From the NCBI RefSeq assembly GCF_002160755.1, contig NZ_NFLE01000004.1:62001-126000 (forward strand): a stretch of DNA of 64,000 nt. The letters are read 5' to 3'. The position numbers and the translations under genes are program-made. This document shows positions 8,636-17,838 of the stretch, piece after piece; position 1 is the first letter of the stretch, and every line of letters starts with the position of its first letter. The DNA is from Lachnoclostridium sp. An14. GTDB lineage: Bacteria > Bacillota > Clostridia > Lachnospirales > Lachnospiraceae. The notes beneath the pieces are model-generated. The model made no database searches. It was given only the letters and a program-made list of their open reading frames with translations, and had not been told where the DNA came from.

Positions 8636-9691
8636 ATGAGAAAAAGAATGATGGCATTAACAATGGCAGTAATGATGGCAGCTACGTCTACGGGATGCAG
8701 CTCGGATGGAGCCAAGGGAACGGATGCAGATTTAAAAGTCAAAGTGGCTTCGGAAGATGGTGGCAAGGAGGAAGGCGGGGAGAGTACTTGGCCTCAGGGA
8801 GAGACCCTGACGATAGTCGTTCCATTTAAGGCGGGAGGAAGTGCCGATTTGATGGTAAGAGGAATTCTACCTTACTGGGAGGAAACAGCGGGGTGTACCT
8901 TTGTCGTTGAAAACAGGGAGGGAGCATCTACTATGGTTGGCTCCGTATACTACCAAACACTTCCGGCGGACGGTACGAATATCTACTGTGGAACCCAGAC
9001 ATACTTGAGCGGGAATCAGGTTTTACAGGGTGCGACCTATGATATCTCAGATTTTGATTTGATTAATATGCAGCAGATCGATCCAACCACGATTACGGTG
9101 CTCGACACTTCACCTTATAATACAATCGAAGATTTGGTCAAGGCCATTCAGGACAACCCTGGAAAAATGAAAGTGGGACTCACGGCGGGCGGAGCCGGTT
9201 CTATTTTGCTCGGTATCCTGACCGAGGCCTTCAATCTGGATTATAAGACGATTTATTACGACAGCGGTAATGATTTCCGTACAGCTTTAATGGGCGGCCA
9301 TGTGGATTTTATCACAGGTTCTGCCAATGGTGATATGGGTTTAGGAGATCAGGCAAAAGTGCTTGCTGTTTGTGGTTCTGATAGAAATGCCATCTGGCCT
9401 GACACTCCAAGCTTTGACGAAGTGTATCCAGATCTGAAGATTCCAGGCTCTCTTGGTTCCTGCCGTCTTTTTGCGGTTCAGAAAGGGGTAAAAGAGAACT
9501 ATCCCGATCGTTACCAGACATTGGTGGATACCTATAAAGAGGCGTTCGAAAATCCAGAGTATCAGAAATTCTTGGAGTCCAGCGGAGAGCTTGCTGTGTC
9601 AGCATTCCGGGGACCGGAAGAAAGCAATGAACTGAATCTTCAGCTTCATGAGCTCGTCGTACAGTATCAAGACTGGCTGAAAGAAGAATAA
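8636..9691 (+). CDS. tctC: Tripartite tricarboxylate transporter substrate-binding lipoprotein TctC
   Basis: 351 residues. A signal peptide ends at a lipobox (ATSTGC, Cys21), followed by a Ser/Gly/Glu-rich linker and a Bug-family binding domain starting LTIVVPFKAGGSADLMVR, the segment that contacts carboxylate ligands. LTAGGAGSI and TALMGGHVDF are further family blocks. It delivers a carboxylate to the TctAB membrane complex. Substrate is not determinable from sequence; the citrate-lyase and aconitase neighbours suggest citrate or a related tricarboxylate. GGAGGAG precedes the ATG. Confidence 0.9.
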   Translation: MRKRMMALTMAVMMAATSTGCSSDGAKGTDADLKVKVASEDGGKEEGGESTWPQGETLTIVVPFKAGGSADLMVRGILPYWEETAGCTFVVENREGASTMVGSVYYQTLPADGTNIYCGTQTYLSGNQVLQGATYDISDFDLINMQQIDPTTITVLDTSPYNTIEDLVKAIQDNPGKMKVGLTAGGAGSILLGILTEAFNLDYKTIYYDSGNDFRTALMGGHVDFITGSANGDMGLGDQAKVLAVCGSDRNAIWPDTPSFDEVYPDLKIPGSLGSCRLFAVQKGVKENYPDRYQTLVDTYKEAFENPEYQKFLESSGELAVSAFRGPEESNELNLQLHELVVQYQDWLKEE

Positions 9692-9741
9692 ATCAGAACG
9701 TATAGAAAAATATTTCATGTGACTGTAAAACAAGAAAACTG

Positions 9742-9776
9742 CTGTCCGGTATCCAGTGTCTTCGGATATCGGACAG
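9742..9776 (+). promoter_or_regulatory. Stem-loop between tctC and tctB
   Basis: CTGTCCGGTATCC pairs with GGATATCGGACAG with one mismatch and no T run afterwards. Such loops after binding-protein genes commonly protect the upstream mRNA and give the binding protein in excess; that role is inferred. Confidence 0.5.
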
Positions 9777-9854
9777 AACAAACAGAGAAGGACTAAGGCC
9801 TCAGAAGGAAAATGTGGGCTGCCGGTCTGCCACAGTACGGAAGGAGGACAAAAA

Positions 9855-10319
9855 ATGGGTTCCCTTATAAAAAGACTAGCCATTCCGGCTATTGTATTAC
9901 TCTGGTCGGCAACTTATTTTTTAGAAGTCGCAGAATACAGTAAAAAGAATCAGTATTTGATTAAACCAGTTTTTATCGTGATGGTTATTTTGTTTGCGGT
10001 AAATACGTTTACCGATATCAGAGAATGGAAGATGGAACGGAAAAAAAATAAAGGGGCACTGCAAATATCGCAGGAAGAGAAACAAGTTCTGTTCAAATCA
10101 CTTCTCGTAGTGGTGTCTATGACGGTTTACGTGATCGTTGTACCTTATTTTGGATTTATCATTACCACCGTTGTATTGATGGCAGTTTTGTTACTGATTA
10201 TGCAGGTCAAAAAATCGATGTCTTACATTTTACTGCCACTTGTCGTCACTGGAATTTTGTATGCGGTATTTAAAATTGGACTGCGTATTCCGTTGCCAGT
10301 GGGATTTCTGGGATTTTAA
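9855..10319 (+). CDS. tctB: Tripartite tricarboxylate transporter small membrane subunit TctB
   Basis: 154 residues with four predicted membrane helices (about 8-24, 38-54, 86-120 as a pair, 128-150), the expected form of TctB. It partners the large permease encoded 15 bases downstream. Start ATG 9855 follows AAGGAGGACAAAA; the longer in-frame extension from 9756 overlaps the stem-loop and lacks a ribosome site. TctB sequences are poorly conserved, so the call depends partly on its place between tctC and tctA. Confidence 0.85.
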   Translation: MGSLIKRLAIPAIVLLWSATYFLEVAEYSKKNQYLIKPVFIVMVILFAVNTFTDIREWKMERKKNKGALQISQEEKQVLFKSLLVVVSMTVYVIVVPYFGFIITTVVLMAVLLLIMQVKKSMSYILLPLVVTGILYAVFKIGLRIPLPVGFLGF

Positions 10320-10334
10320 GAGAGGAGGAACAGA

Positions 10335-11804
10335 ATGCAACATTTTATAGAAGGATTTTCGGTTATTTTCCAAATGGAGTACATCTTCTATATGTTTGGA
10401 GGGGTAACGATCGGACTGGTGCTCGGCTGCCTTCCAGGTCTGACAGGAAGTATGGGGATTGCGCTGATGCTGCCCTTTACATACAAGATGCCTCCGCTGA
10501 CTGCCCTTGTTTTTTTGCTTTCCATCTACACTGGAGGATTATTCGGTGGGGCGGTTACGGCCGTTATGATTAACACACCGGGTTCAACGGCTAATATGGT
10601 GACTATGTTGGATGGTTATCCTATGAATCAAAGAGGAGAAGGTGGAAAAGCGTTAGGAATTGCGTTAATGAGTTCCGTAATCGGAGGGCTGATCGGCTGC
10701 GTTTTTCTGTTGTTCGCTACAAAACCTTTGGCTACGTTATCCTTGAAATTTGGTCCCGCGGAGATGTTTATGGTCGCGATTTTCGGATTAAGTTGTGTGG
10801 GAAGTCTTGCAAAAAATACGCTGAAAAGTGTGTATGCGGGCCTGTTCGGAATCCTTTTAGGAACAATAGGGATGAGTTCCCTTGGGACGATAAGGGGAAC
10901 TTACGGAAATATGTTCTTAATGGATGGCATTCCGATGGTTCCAGCCTTAATTGGCTTTCTGGCAATGCCGGAGATCATTAATCTGGCAGGAAAGAAGATG
11001 ATGACGGACGAGAACGGTAACCATTCTACCGGATTTAGGGCTGTTCTCTCAGGCTTTAAAGAGGTTCTGAAACGTCCCTTGCAGACGGTGCTTTGTTCAC
11101 TGCTCGGCGTGATTATAGGGGTTATGCCAGCGGCAGGAGCAGCTGTAGCTGGAATGATGGGATACAATCAGTCGAAACAGTGGTGCAAACGGGGGGATCA
11201 GTTCGGAACAGGAATTCCGGAAGGTATAATCGCCTGTGAGACAGCTAATAATGCGTCTGAAGGCGGGGCACTTGCCACTTTGTTTGTACTTGGTATTCCG
11301 GGCTCGGCCTCTACAGCGATGATGCTTGGAGCGCTAGTGCTACAGGGGTGGAATCCGGGTCCCAAACTTTTTATTGATCACGAGGATGTCATTTATATGG
11401 CGTTTTCTTCCTTGTTTATCCAACAGTTCGTCATGCTGATTCTAGGACTGGTGCTTTGTGCTTTTGCTGCGTACATTGTAAAAGTACCGACAAAATATCT
11501 GGTTCCCTGTATTCTGGTGTTGACGCTGCTGGGGGCATTTTCTAATAGAAATACTATGTTTGACGCTGGGCTGATGCTGCTGTTCGGAGTGATTGGGTGG
11601 GCAATGAAAAAAGCAGAATTTCCCATTATGCCTCTGATACTGGGACTTCTGCTTGGAAAGACCGCTGACAATGAACTGCTTCGGACCATTGAATCCTACG
11701 ACAGTTTTTGGGAGATATTTACAAGACCGATCGTATTGGTACTGGCGATAGCCAGCATTGCTTGTGTCTTCGGCCCCATGCTTGCGAAAAAAAGGAAAGC
11801 CTGA
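10335..11804 (+). CDS. tctA: Tripartite tricarboxylate transporter large permease TctA
   Basis: 489 residues with about 11-12 membrane helices. The family signature GLVLGCLPGLTGSMGIALMLP occurs near residue 28, and the second inverted-repeat copy appears as GVIIGVMPAAGAAVAGMMG; NTPGSTANMVTMLDGYPM is another hallmark. It forms the cation-coupled translocation unit with TctB. It ends the operon 57 bases before the convergent LysR gene. Confidence 0.95.
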   Translation: MQHFIEGFSVIFQMEYIFYMFGGVTIGLVLGCLPGLTGSMGIALMLPFTYKMPPLTALVFLLSIYTGGLFGGAVTAVMINTPGSTANMVTMLDGYPMNQRGEGGKALGIALMSSVIGGLIGCVFLLFATKPLATLSLKFGPAEMFMVAIFGLSCVGSLAKNTLKSVYAGLFGILLGTIGMSSLGTIRGTYGNMFLMDGIPMVPALIGFLAMPEIINLAGKKMMTDENGNHSTGFRAVLSGFKEVLKRPLQTVLCSLLGVIIGVMPAAGAAVAGMMGYNQSKQWCKRGDQFGTGIPEGIIACETANNASEGGALATLFVLGIPGSASTAMMLGALVLQGWNPGPKLFIDHEDVIYMAFSSLFIQQFVMLILGLVLCAFAAYIVKVPTKYLVPCILVLTLLGAFSNRNTMFDAGLMLLFGVIGWAMKKAEFPIMPLILGLLLGKTADNELLRTIESYDSFWEIFTRPIVLVLAIASIACVFGPMLAKKRKA

Positions 11805-11861
11805 ACATAAGTGTATTGATTCCCATTTAAACGAATGAGACAAAATACGGGCAGTGCGGTT

Positions 11862-12794
11862 CTAGGAAAAATTGTTTCCGGGAGCCAGCAACCTGGAAAC
11901 CATTTCCACAAAAGCCATCGTTGCTTTGGAACGATAGGTGTTGGGCGGGAACGCAAAGACAAGTTTGCGGTGAACTCCCTCCTTGCCGATGGATAGATAA
12001 GAGAGTTTATAATTGCCATTGTAAATGGGGTGGATATAGGAACCCGCCATAAATGTCAGTCCAAGACCCTGTTCGGCCAGACGGATGCTGGTTTCTGGAT
12101 TCTGGGTCTTCTGGATGACATGAGGTTTGCAACCATATTTATCAAACTGGCTTTCTGCCAGGGTGTAAAGCCGCTGACCTTTTGAAAGAAGAATGAACGG
12201 TTCGTGCATAACTTCCTCAAACTCCACATAGGTGCGCCCAGTCTCCATATCGTATTTTGCCAGTTTCAGGACATGAGAATCCCGGTTAACCGCCAAATAT
12301 ACCTCCTCCTCATAAGCGTCTTCGGTAGGAAGTTTTTTGTTGATGAGAGGATAGGTCAACAGGGCCACATCGATAATGCCGCGTAGAAGATGATCCTCCA
12401 GCGTCTGGGTGTTGGCCTCCACTGTATGAATTGTAATCTGTGGATACTTAGCATAAAAAGCCGGAAGAATATCGGGCAGCACAAAGGAACCGCGGAATGG
12501 TGTAAGGCCGAGAGTCACTTTACCGGTAGAAAGGTGGGCAATGTCCCAGAGCTCATTCTGTAGATTGTTACCGATGGCAACAATCTGGTGAGCGGCTTCC
12601 AAAACGCGCTCGCCGGCTTCAGTGGGACGCATTCCTGTGGAGGTGCGGACAAAAAGGGAACAGCCAATGGAGGCTTCATAGCTTTTAAGAAATTGGCTTA
12701 ATGAGGATTGGCTTACAAAAAGTTTTTCGGCGGCTTTCGACAAACTGCCTTCCTCAGCGATTGTTAAAATGTTAGTTAGTTCCCGGAATTCCAT
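11862..12794 (-). CDS. LysR-family transcriptional regulator
   Basis: 310 residues: N-terminal winged HTH (about 1-60: TIAEEGSLSKAAEKLFVSQ, SSLSQFLKSYE) and a C-terminal periplasmic-binding-like effector domain. It is divergently transcribed from citF across a 153-bp gap that contains a TTGACT...AGTCAA palindrome, the arrangement expected for a regulator of citF and the hydratase, and possibly of the whole island. The effector is probably the transported carboxylate (inference). Confidence 0.9.
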   Translation of the reverse strand: MEFRELTNILTIAEEGSLSKAAEKLFVSQSSLSQFLKSYEASIGCSLFVRTSTGMRPTEAGERVLEAAHQIVAIGNNLQNELWDIAHLSTGKVTLGLTPFRGSFVLPDILPAFYAKYPQITIHTVEANTQTLEDHLLRGIIDVALLTYPLINKKLPTEDAYEEEVYLAVNRDSHVLKLAKYDMETGRTYVEFEEVMHEPFILLSKGQRLYTLAESQFDKYGCKPHVIQKTQNPETSIRLAEQGLGLTFMAGSYIHPIYNGNYKLSYLSIGKEGVHRKLVFAFPPNTYRSKATMAFVEMVSRLLAPGNNFS

Positions 12795-12890
12795 ATGAAT
12801 TCGGCCTCCTTACTATTAAAAAGAGATTAGTCAATATGAACAAAATATGTAATAAGATGTCAAAAAATATATAAATAAATCATATAGTGT

Positions 12891-12907
12891 TTGACTCTGC
12901 AAGTCAA
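12891..12907. promoter_or_regulatory. Palindromic operator candidate between lysR and citF
   Basis: TTGACT and AGTCAA form a perfect inverted repeat around CTGCA and contain a T-N11-A core typical of LysR sites. It lies 41 bases before the citF ATG, where the left arm could also serve as a -35 box. Confidence 0.5.
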
Positions 12908-12947
12908 GAATAAAAAAATAGAAATAAATGGAAGGAAATAGACAGCC

Positions 12948-14501
12948 ATGATCAATCGAGTGGGAAGAGAAATCCCGGATGAAATATTAAAAAGATATGG
13001 TAAAGAAGGGTATCAAGGACCCGATTACCGCAACGGAGCTGGATATAAAAAAGCTGCTCCAGTAGTTAGAAGTAATATGGGGGGAGGAAGTAAGCTGCTT
13101 CCTTCTCTTGAGGATGCTCTTAGAAAATGTGGCATCAGAGACGGCATGGTTCTTTCTTTCCATCATCATTTTCGTGATGGAGATTACGTGGTTAACATGG
13201 TTATGGAGACTGTGGCAGCTATGGGAATAAAAGATTTGACCATCTGCGCGAGTTCCCTGGGGGCGGCCCATGACCCGGTTGCAAAACTGATTGAGGATGG
13301 CGTGGTGATTGGCATTCAGTCCTCTGGAGTGAGAGGAAAAATCGGGGAGGCCATCTCAGGAGGCAAACTGAAGACTCCCGCTATTATTCGTTCCCATGGA
13401 GGAAGAGTGAGGGCAATTGAAGAGGGAGATGTTCATATCGATATTGCATTTATTGGTGCTTCCACCAGTGACGAATATGGAAATGCAAGAGGGGTGGGAG
13501 GAAAGAGCAACTGTGGTGTCCTTTCTTACTCCATGGTGGATGCGAAGTATGCGGATCATGTGGTAGTTGTCACGGATTATCTTGTTGGATTTCCGAATCT
13601 TCCAGCCAGTATTTCACAAGTAGATGTGGACTACGTGGTACAAGTAGAGGAGATTGGAAATCCGAATAAGATCGTTAGCAATGTGGTGAGGATGACAAGT
13701 GATGTTAGAGAACTGAAAATGGCAGAGTATTGTGCGAAAGTAATTGCCGCCGCGCCATTTTTTAAAGATGGATTTTCGTTTCAGACCGGAGGGGGAGGAG
13801 CGGCACTCGCGGTAAATAGGATGCTGAAACCTTATTTGGAAGAAAAAAATATTAAAATGGGTTTTGCCATAGGCGGAATTACACAGCCCATGTGTGAACT
13901 GTTGAAAGAAGGATTTGTACGGACTATTGTGGATGCCCAGTGTTTTGACGCTGTTTCGGTCGAATCCGTTGAAAAGGATCCGCGCCATTTTGAGATTTCC
14001 ACATCCGAATATGCCAATCCGATGAATAAGGGGGCCTACGTAAACAGGCTGGACTATGTGGTGTTGGGGGCGCTGGAGATCGACCTCGACTTTAATGTCA
14101 ATGTGGTGACGGGTTCAGATGGAATCGTCAGGGGAGCGCCAGGCGGTCATCCTGATACGGCAGCCGGTTCTAACTGTTCGATCATTGTTGCTCCCCTTTT
14201 GCGTAGCCGCATCCCCACTGTTTGCGACCGAGTGGTAACGGTAACAACTCCAGGTGAGGTCATTGATGTACTTGTGACGGATTATGGAATCGCTGTTAAT
14301 CCTCGCAGGCAAGATTTGCTGAACGCTCTAAAAGAGACAGGGCTGCCTTTGAAAACAATTGAAGAACTTCGTGATATCGCTTACTCAATTGTTGGAAAGC
14401 CAGAGGAACTGGAATTTGAAGAACGGATAGTAGGAATTGTGGAGAGCCGTGACGGAACGATTCTAGATGTAATCAGGCAGACGAAAAGAGAAAGACTATA
14501 G
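12948..14501 (+). CDS. citF: Citrate lyase alpha subunit CitF
   Basis: 517 residues, normal for the acetyl-ACP:citrate ACP-transferase subunit. It exchanges the acetyl group on CitD for citrate so that CitE can cleave it. Motifs: GMVLSFHHHFRDGD, TICASSLGAAHDP, SHGGRVRAIEEGD, FQTGGGGAALAV, GSDGIVRGAPGGHPDTA. Unlike classical citCDEFXG operons it is separated from citDE by the transporter and LysR genes and lies on the opposite strand. The hydratase gene follows after five bases, so the two are cotranscribed. Confidence 0.92.
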   Translation: MINRVGREIPDEILKRYGKEGYQGPDYRNGAGYKKAAPVVRSNMGGGSKLLPSLEDALRKCGIRDGMVLSFHHHFRDGDYVVNMVMETVAAMGIKDLTICASSLGAAHDPVAKLIEDGVVIGIQSSGVRGKIGEAISGGKLKTPAIIRSHGGRVRAIEEGDVHIDIAFIGASTSDEYGNARGVGGKSNCGVLSYSMVDAKYADHVVVVTDYLVGFPNLPASISQVDVDYVVQVEEIGNPNKIVSNVVRMTSDVRELKMAEYCAKVIAAAPFFKDGFSFQTGGGGAALAVNRMLKPYLEEKNIKMGFAIGGITQPMCELLKEGFVRTIVDAQCFDAVSVESVEKDPRHFEISTSEYANPMNKGAYVNRLDYVVLGALEIDLDFNVNVVTGSDGIVRGAPGGHPDTAAGSNCSIIVAPLLRSRIPTVCDRVVTVTTPGEVIDVLVTDYGIAVNPRRQDLLNALKETGLPLKTIEELRDIAYSIVGKPEELEFEERIVGIVESRDGTILDVIRQTKRERL

Positions 14502-14506
14502 TTTGA

Positions 14507-16870
14507 ATGAAACGCGAAAAGAATGGAATCGTTGTGATTAGTGACAACAAGGTGGAATTTACAATGAGAAAAGAATATGACGGTGTCTATCTGGTAGACG
14601 GTGAAAAAATTGTATGTGATAAAGATAGTGAATTCCTGACCGCTGGAGGTCGGTTTTCAAAACAGGAACTTGAAATGGCAGTTCAGGGAACCATGGCGTG
14701 GTCCATACTGAAAGCGCATAATACGTCTTCCGATATGGAAAACCTGAAACTTAAATTTGATGCTTTGGTCAGTCACGATATGACGTATATGGGAGTACTA
14801 CAGACGGCGATCGCCTGCGGTGTGGAAGAATTTTCCATTCCCTTTGTTCTGACCAATTGTCATAACAGTTTGTGCACAATGGGTGGGACCCTAAATGAAG
14901 ATGATCATCTTTTTGGGATGGGGGCAGTGAAAAAGTACGGTGGAATTATGGTTCCGGCCCATCAGGCCGTTCTTCATCAGTATATCAGGGAGCAGCTGGC
15001 CGGGGGCGGAAAGATGATTCTGGGAGCGGACAGTCATACCAGATACGGAGCTCTCGGAACAATGGCCATTGGAGAAGGAGCGGGAGAGCTTGTAAAACAG
15101 CTTTTGCTGAAAACTTATGATATCATACGGCCGCCGGTTGTTCTCGTGTATATGAAGGGAGCGCCAGTGACAGGAGTAGGACCACAGGATGTAGCTCTCG
15201 ACATTATTAGAAATGTGTTTAAAGATGGTTTTGTGAAAAACAGGATCATGGAATTTGCAGGCCCGGGAATTGCAAACCTCAGCGTAGATTTTAGAAATGG
15301 AATAGATGTAATGACAACGGAATCTTCCTGCGTTTCTACAATTTGGCAGACGGACGACGATGTCAGGGAGTGGCTCAGAATCCACGGACGCGAAAGGGAT
15401 TACAAACTAATCAGGCCTGCGAGGTTGGCTCATTACGATTATCTTCTGGAAGTAGATCTGGGAAAAATCAGACCGATGATCGCTCTTCCTTTTCATCCAA
15501 GTAATGCTTATACGATCGAGGAGCTGAATGAAAATACAGATGATATTCTGAATCTGACAGAGAAAAGATGCAGCGAGCAGATGAAAGAATTTGGCTTGAA
15601 AATGGATTTGAGAAGCAAGATAGAGAATGGCCGTCTGAGAGTCGATCAGGGAGTGATTGCAGGCTGTGCAGGAGGAATTTTCGAAAATATCAGCAAGGCG
15701 GCGGATATTCTCAAAGGAAAGTCTATAGGAAATGATGTGTTTCAATTAAATATTTATCCAGCCAGTCAGCCTGTGTTCCAGGAAGTGGTGGAGAAAGGGA
15801 TTGCTTCAAAGCTTCTGGAGGCAGGGGCAAACTTACGTTCCGCTTTCTGCGGGCCTTGTTTCGGAGCGGGTGATGTACCGTTTAATGGGGGATTTTCCAT
15901 ACGTCACACGACCAGGAACTTTTCAAACCGTGAGGGATCCAGACCGAAGAACGGACAACTGGCGTCAGTCGCCTTGATGGATGCGCTGAGTATCGCGGCA
16001 ACCGCTGGAAACAAAGGATTCTTGACACCAGCGACAGACTGGGACGGAGCATATACAAAGTACCGTTATTATTTTAATCCGAAATTGTATGAGAACCGGG
16101 TACTCAACTGTTTTGGTAAGGCAGACGGGAGCGTGGAGCTGATAAAAGGTCCCAATATTAAGGATATTCCGGAGATTCCGGCGTTGAATGATGACTTGCT
16201 TTTAAAGGTTTCAGCTGTTCTTGACGATCCGGTGACAACGACCGATGAATTGATTCCGGGAGGGGAGAGTTCCTCTTATCGTTCAAATCTTTTGAAATTG
16301 GCGGAGTATACCCTTTCTGCCAGGGAACCACAGTATGTGAGTCGTTGCAAAGCGGTAAAAAAATGGGAAGACGCACGACTAGTAGGAACGAATCCATTTG
16401 AAACGGATGGGGTACTGAAAGAGGTTGGGGCTTGTCTGACTGCATATGGTCTGCCGTTTAAGGCAGAAAAGACCTGCATCGGAAGCGTCCTCTGTTCTCA
16501 AAAGCCGGGAGATGGTTCGGCCAGAGAATATGCGGCAACCTGTCAGCGTGTGATTGGAGGCTGGGCTAACATCTGCCGTGAATATGCCACAAAGAGATAC
16601 CGCTCTAATCTGATTAACTGGGGTATCCTGCCTTTCACGAATGTGGATGGAGCAGAGTTTGAGACGGAAAGTTTTATCTGGATTCCCGGCATCCGGCGGC
16701 TGCTTGAGTCAGAGGAAAGCGAAATAGAAGCTTATGTGCTCCCTAAAAACGGGGAACAAAGTCCGCATAAAGTTATGCTGTCTTTAGGGTATTTAAATAG
16801 AATGGAAAGGAAGATTCTGCGTGAGGGATGCTTAATTAATTTTTACAGACGGGAAAAATGTGAAGGATAG
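14507..16870 (+). CDS. Aconitase-family hydratase
   Basis: 787-residue protein of the aconitase superfamily, similar in size to YbhJ-type hydratases. Likely 4Fe-4S ligands are Cys in VIAGCAGG and the pair in FCGPCFGAGD; GADSHTRYGALG is the conserved substrate-site block, and a C-terminal swivel domain (about 590-787) is present. Members move a hydroxyl group via a dehydrated intermediate (citrate/cis-aconitate/isocitrate or analogues). Being coupled to citF and near a tricarboxylate transporter, it may convert imported aconitate or isocitrate-like compounds to the lyase substrate. Exact substrate unknown. Confidence 0.8.
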   Translation: MKREKNGIVVISDNKVEFTMRKEYDGVYLVDGEKIVCDKDSEFLTAGGRFSKQELEMAVQGTMAWSILKAHNTSSDMENLKLKFDALVSHDMTYMGVLQTAIACGVEEFSIPFVLTNCHNSLCTMGGTLNEDDHLFGMGAVKKYGGIMVPAHQAVLHQYIREQLAGGGKMILGADSHTRYGALGTMAIGEGAGELVKQLLLKTYDIIRPPVVLVYMKGAPVTGVGPQDVALDIIRNVFKDGFVKNRIMEFAGPGIANLSVDFRNGIDVMTTESSCVSTIWQTDDDVREWLRIHGRERDYKLIRPARLAHYDYLLEVDLGKIRPMIALPFHPSNAYTIEELNENTDDILNLTEKRCSEQMKEFGLKMDLRSKIENGRLRVDQGVIAGCAGGIFENISKAADILKGKSIGNDVFQLNIYPASQPVFQEVVEKGIASKLLEAGANLRSAFCGPCFGAGDVPFNGGFSIRHTTRNFSNREGSRPKNGQLASVALMDALSIAATAGNKGFLTPATDWDGAYTKYRYYFNPKLYENRVLNCFGKADGSVELIKGPNIKDIPEIPALNDDLLLKVSAVLDDPVTTTDELIPGGESSSYRSNLLKLAEYTLSAREPQYVSRCKAVKKWEDARLVGTNPFETDGVLKEVGACLTAYGLPFKAEKTCIGSVLCSQKPGDGSAREYAATCQRVIGGWANICREYATKRYRSNLINWGILPFTNVDGAEFETESFIWIPGIRRLLESEESEIEAYVLPKNGEQSPHKVMLSLGYLNRMERKILREGCLINFYRREKCEG

Positions 16871-17012
16871 TAAGGTTTTGAAACATAATGATACTGGTAA
16901 GCAGAAAATGGTCAGGTGTTGTACTAGTATCTGAAAGTTTTTGTGTTGTGTGTATAAATCTGTTTGCTTGTTCTGAATCACTAACTAGAAAATTAAAAAA
17001 GCCAAAATGCTC

Positions 17013-17035
17013 AAACGGAAACGTCCCGGCGAAAG
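17013..17035 (+). repeat. Right copy of 23-bp direct repeat bounding the citrate island
   Basis: Matches 6744-6766 at 22 of 23 positions, same orientation, 142 bases after the hydratase stop. The gap 16871-17118 otherwise shows no gene. Confidence 0.6.
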
Positions 17036-17118
17036 CGTAGATCAGGAAAACCATCCACCCTTTCACCGGGACCCTTTTCCATTTTACAACTCTACAATTT
17101 TATTTTTTAACAGTTCGT

Positions 17119-17838
17119 CTATCCCCCTCTCCCTGCATTCCCCCAAAAACTCCCCCAAAACGCTATTCCTCCCACTCCCAGCGCCGCCCCCTGGGCTGCG
17201 GCCACGGCGCCCGGCAGGGAAAACCCCGGATCCAGGGATCCCAATGTCAGAGGATATTCCGCGAAAAAGCTGCCGTTCCAGATCCCTAAGGCAGAGGGCA
17301 GAGGAAGGGCCATCCACAGAAAGGGAAGGGCCATCCACAGAACCACCAGCCAGGGCCGCAGGCGGCCGAGGAACCAGCCTCCGCCCAGGGCGAGGGCCAG
17401 GACAGGCGGGAGGACGGTGAGGGCGGGGGCCAGCAGGGTTTCCCAGTGTCCCCAGTGAACATACCGGCCGTAGAAGAAGGCGGCCTCTCCCAGGCAGGCC
17501 AGTGTCAAAAGGCCCGCGCCTGTCAGGACGGCAGCGCAGCGGGCCAGACCGTAGCGGCGGGGATCAGCCGGGGACGCGTCGGTGAGCACAGCGGCGCGGC
17601 GGGCCTTTCTGGAGGTGAAAAAGGTGAGGAAAAGCAGGGTACCGGCCCAGAGAAAGGGCGCCATCCGGCTCAAATAGCTGCCAAAGCTCCAGGGGGAGAA
17701 GGGGGCAGTGCCGGCCACCCCCGGCAGAACCTCATGTTTTAACACCTGCCAGCCGTAAAACAGGAAAATTCCCAGGAATCCGAAGAAAAACCGGTTCCAG
17801 ATCAACCGTCTGCACTCATATTTCACAATTCGTTTCAA
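17119..17838 (-). CDS. ABC-2-like membrane protein
   Basis: 239 residues with about six hydrophobic helices and a basic N-terminus (MKRIVKYECRRLIWNRF), the typical start of ABC-2 export permeases. It overlaps the end of the M1-fusion permease gene by 23 bases and is the last gene of the regulator-kinase-ATPase-permease cluster. It is Leu/Ala/Gly-rich with no recognisable soluble domain. Probably the second half of the transporter membrane unit. Confidence 0.65.
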   Translation of the reverse strand: MKRIVKYECRRLIWNRFFFGFLGIFLFYGWQVLKHEVLPGVAGTAPFSPWSFGSYLSRMAPFLWAGTLLFLTFFTSRKARRAAVLTDASPADPRRYGLARCAAVLTGAGLLTLACLGEAAFFYGRYVHWGHWETLLAPALTVLPPVLALALGGGWFLGRLRPWLVVLWMALPFLWMALPLPSALGIWNGSFFAEYPLTLGSLDPGFSLPGAVAAAQGAALGVGGIAFWGSFWGNAGRGG

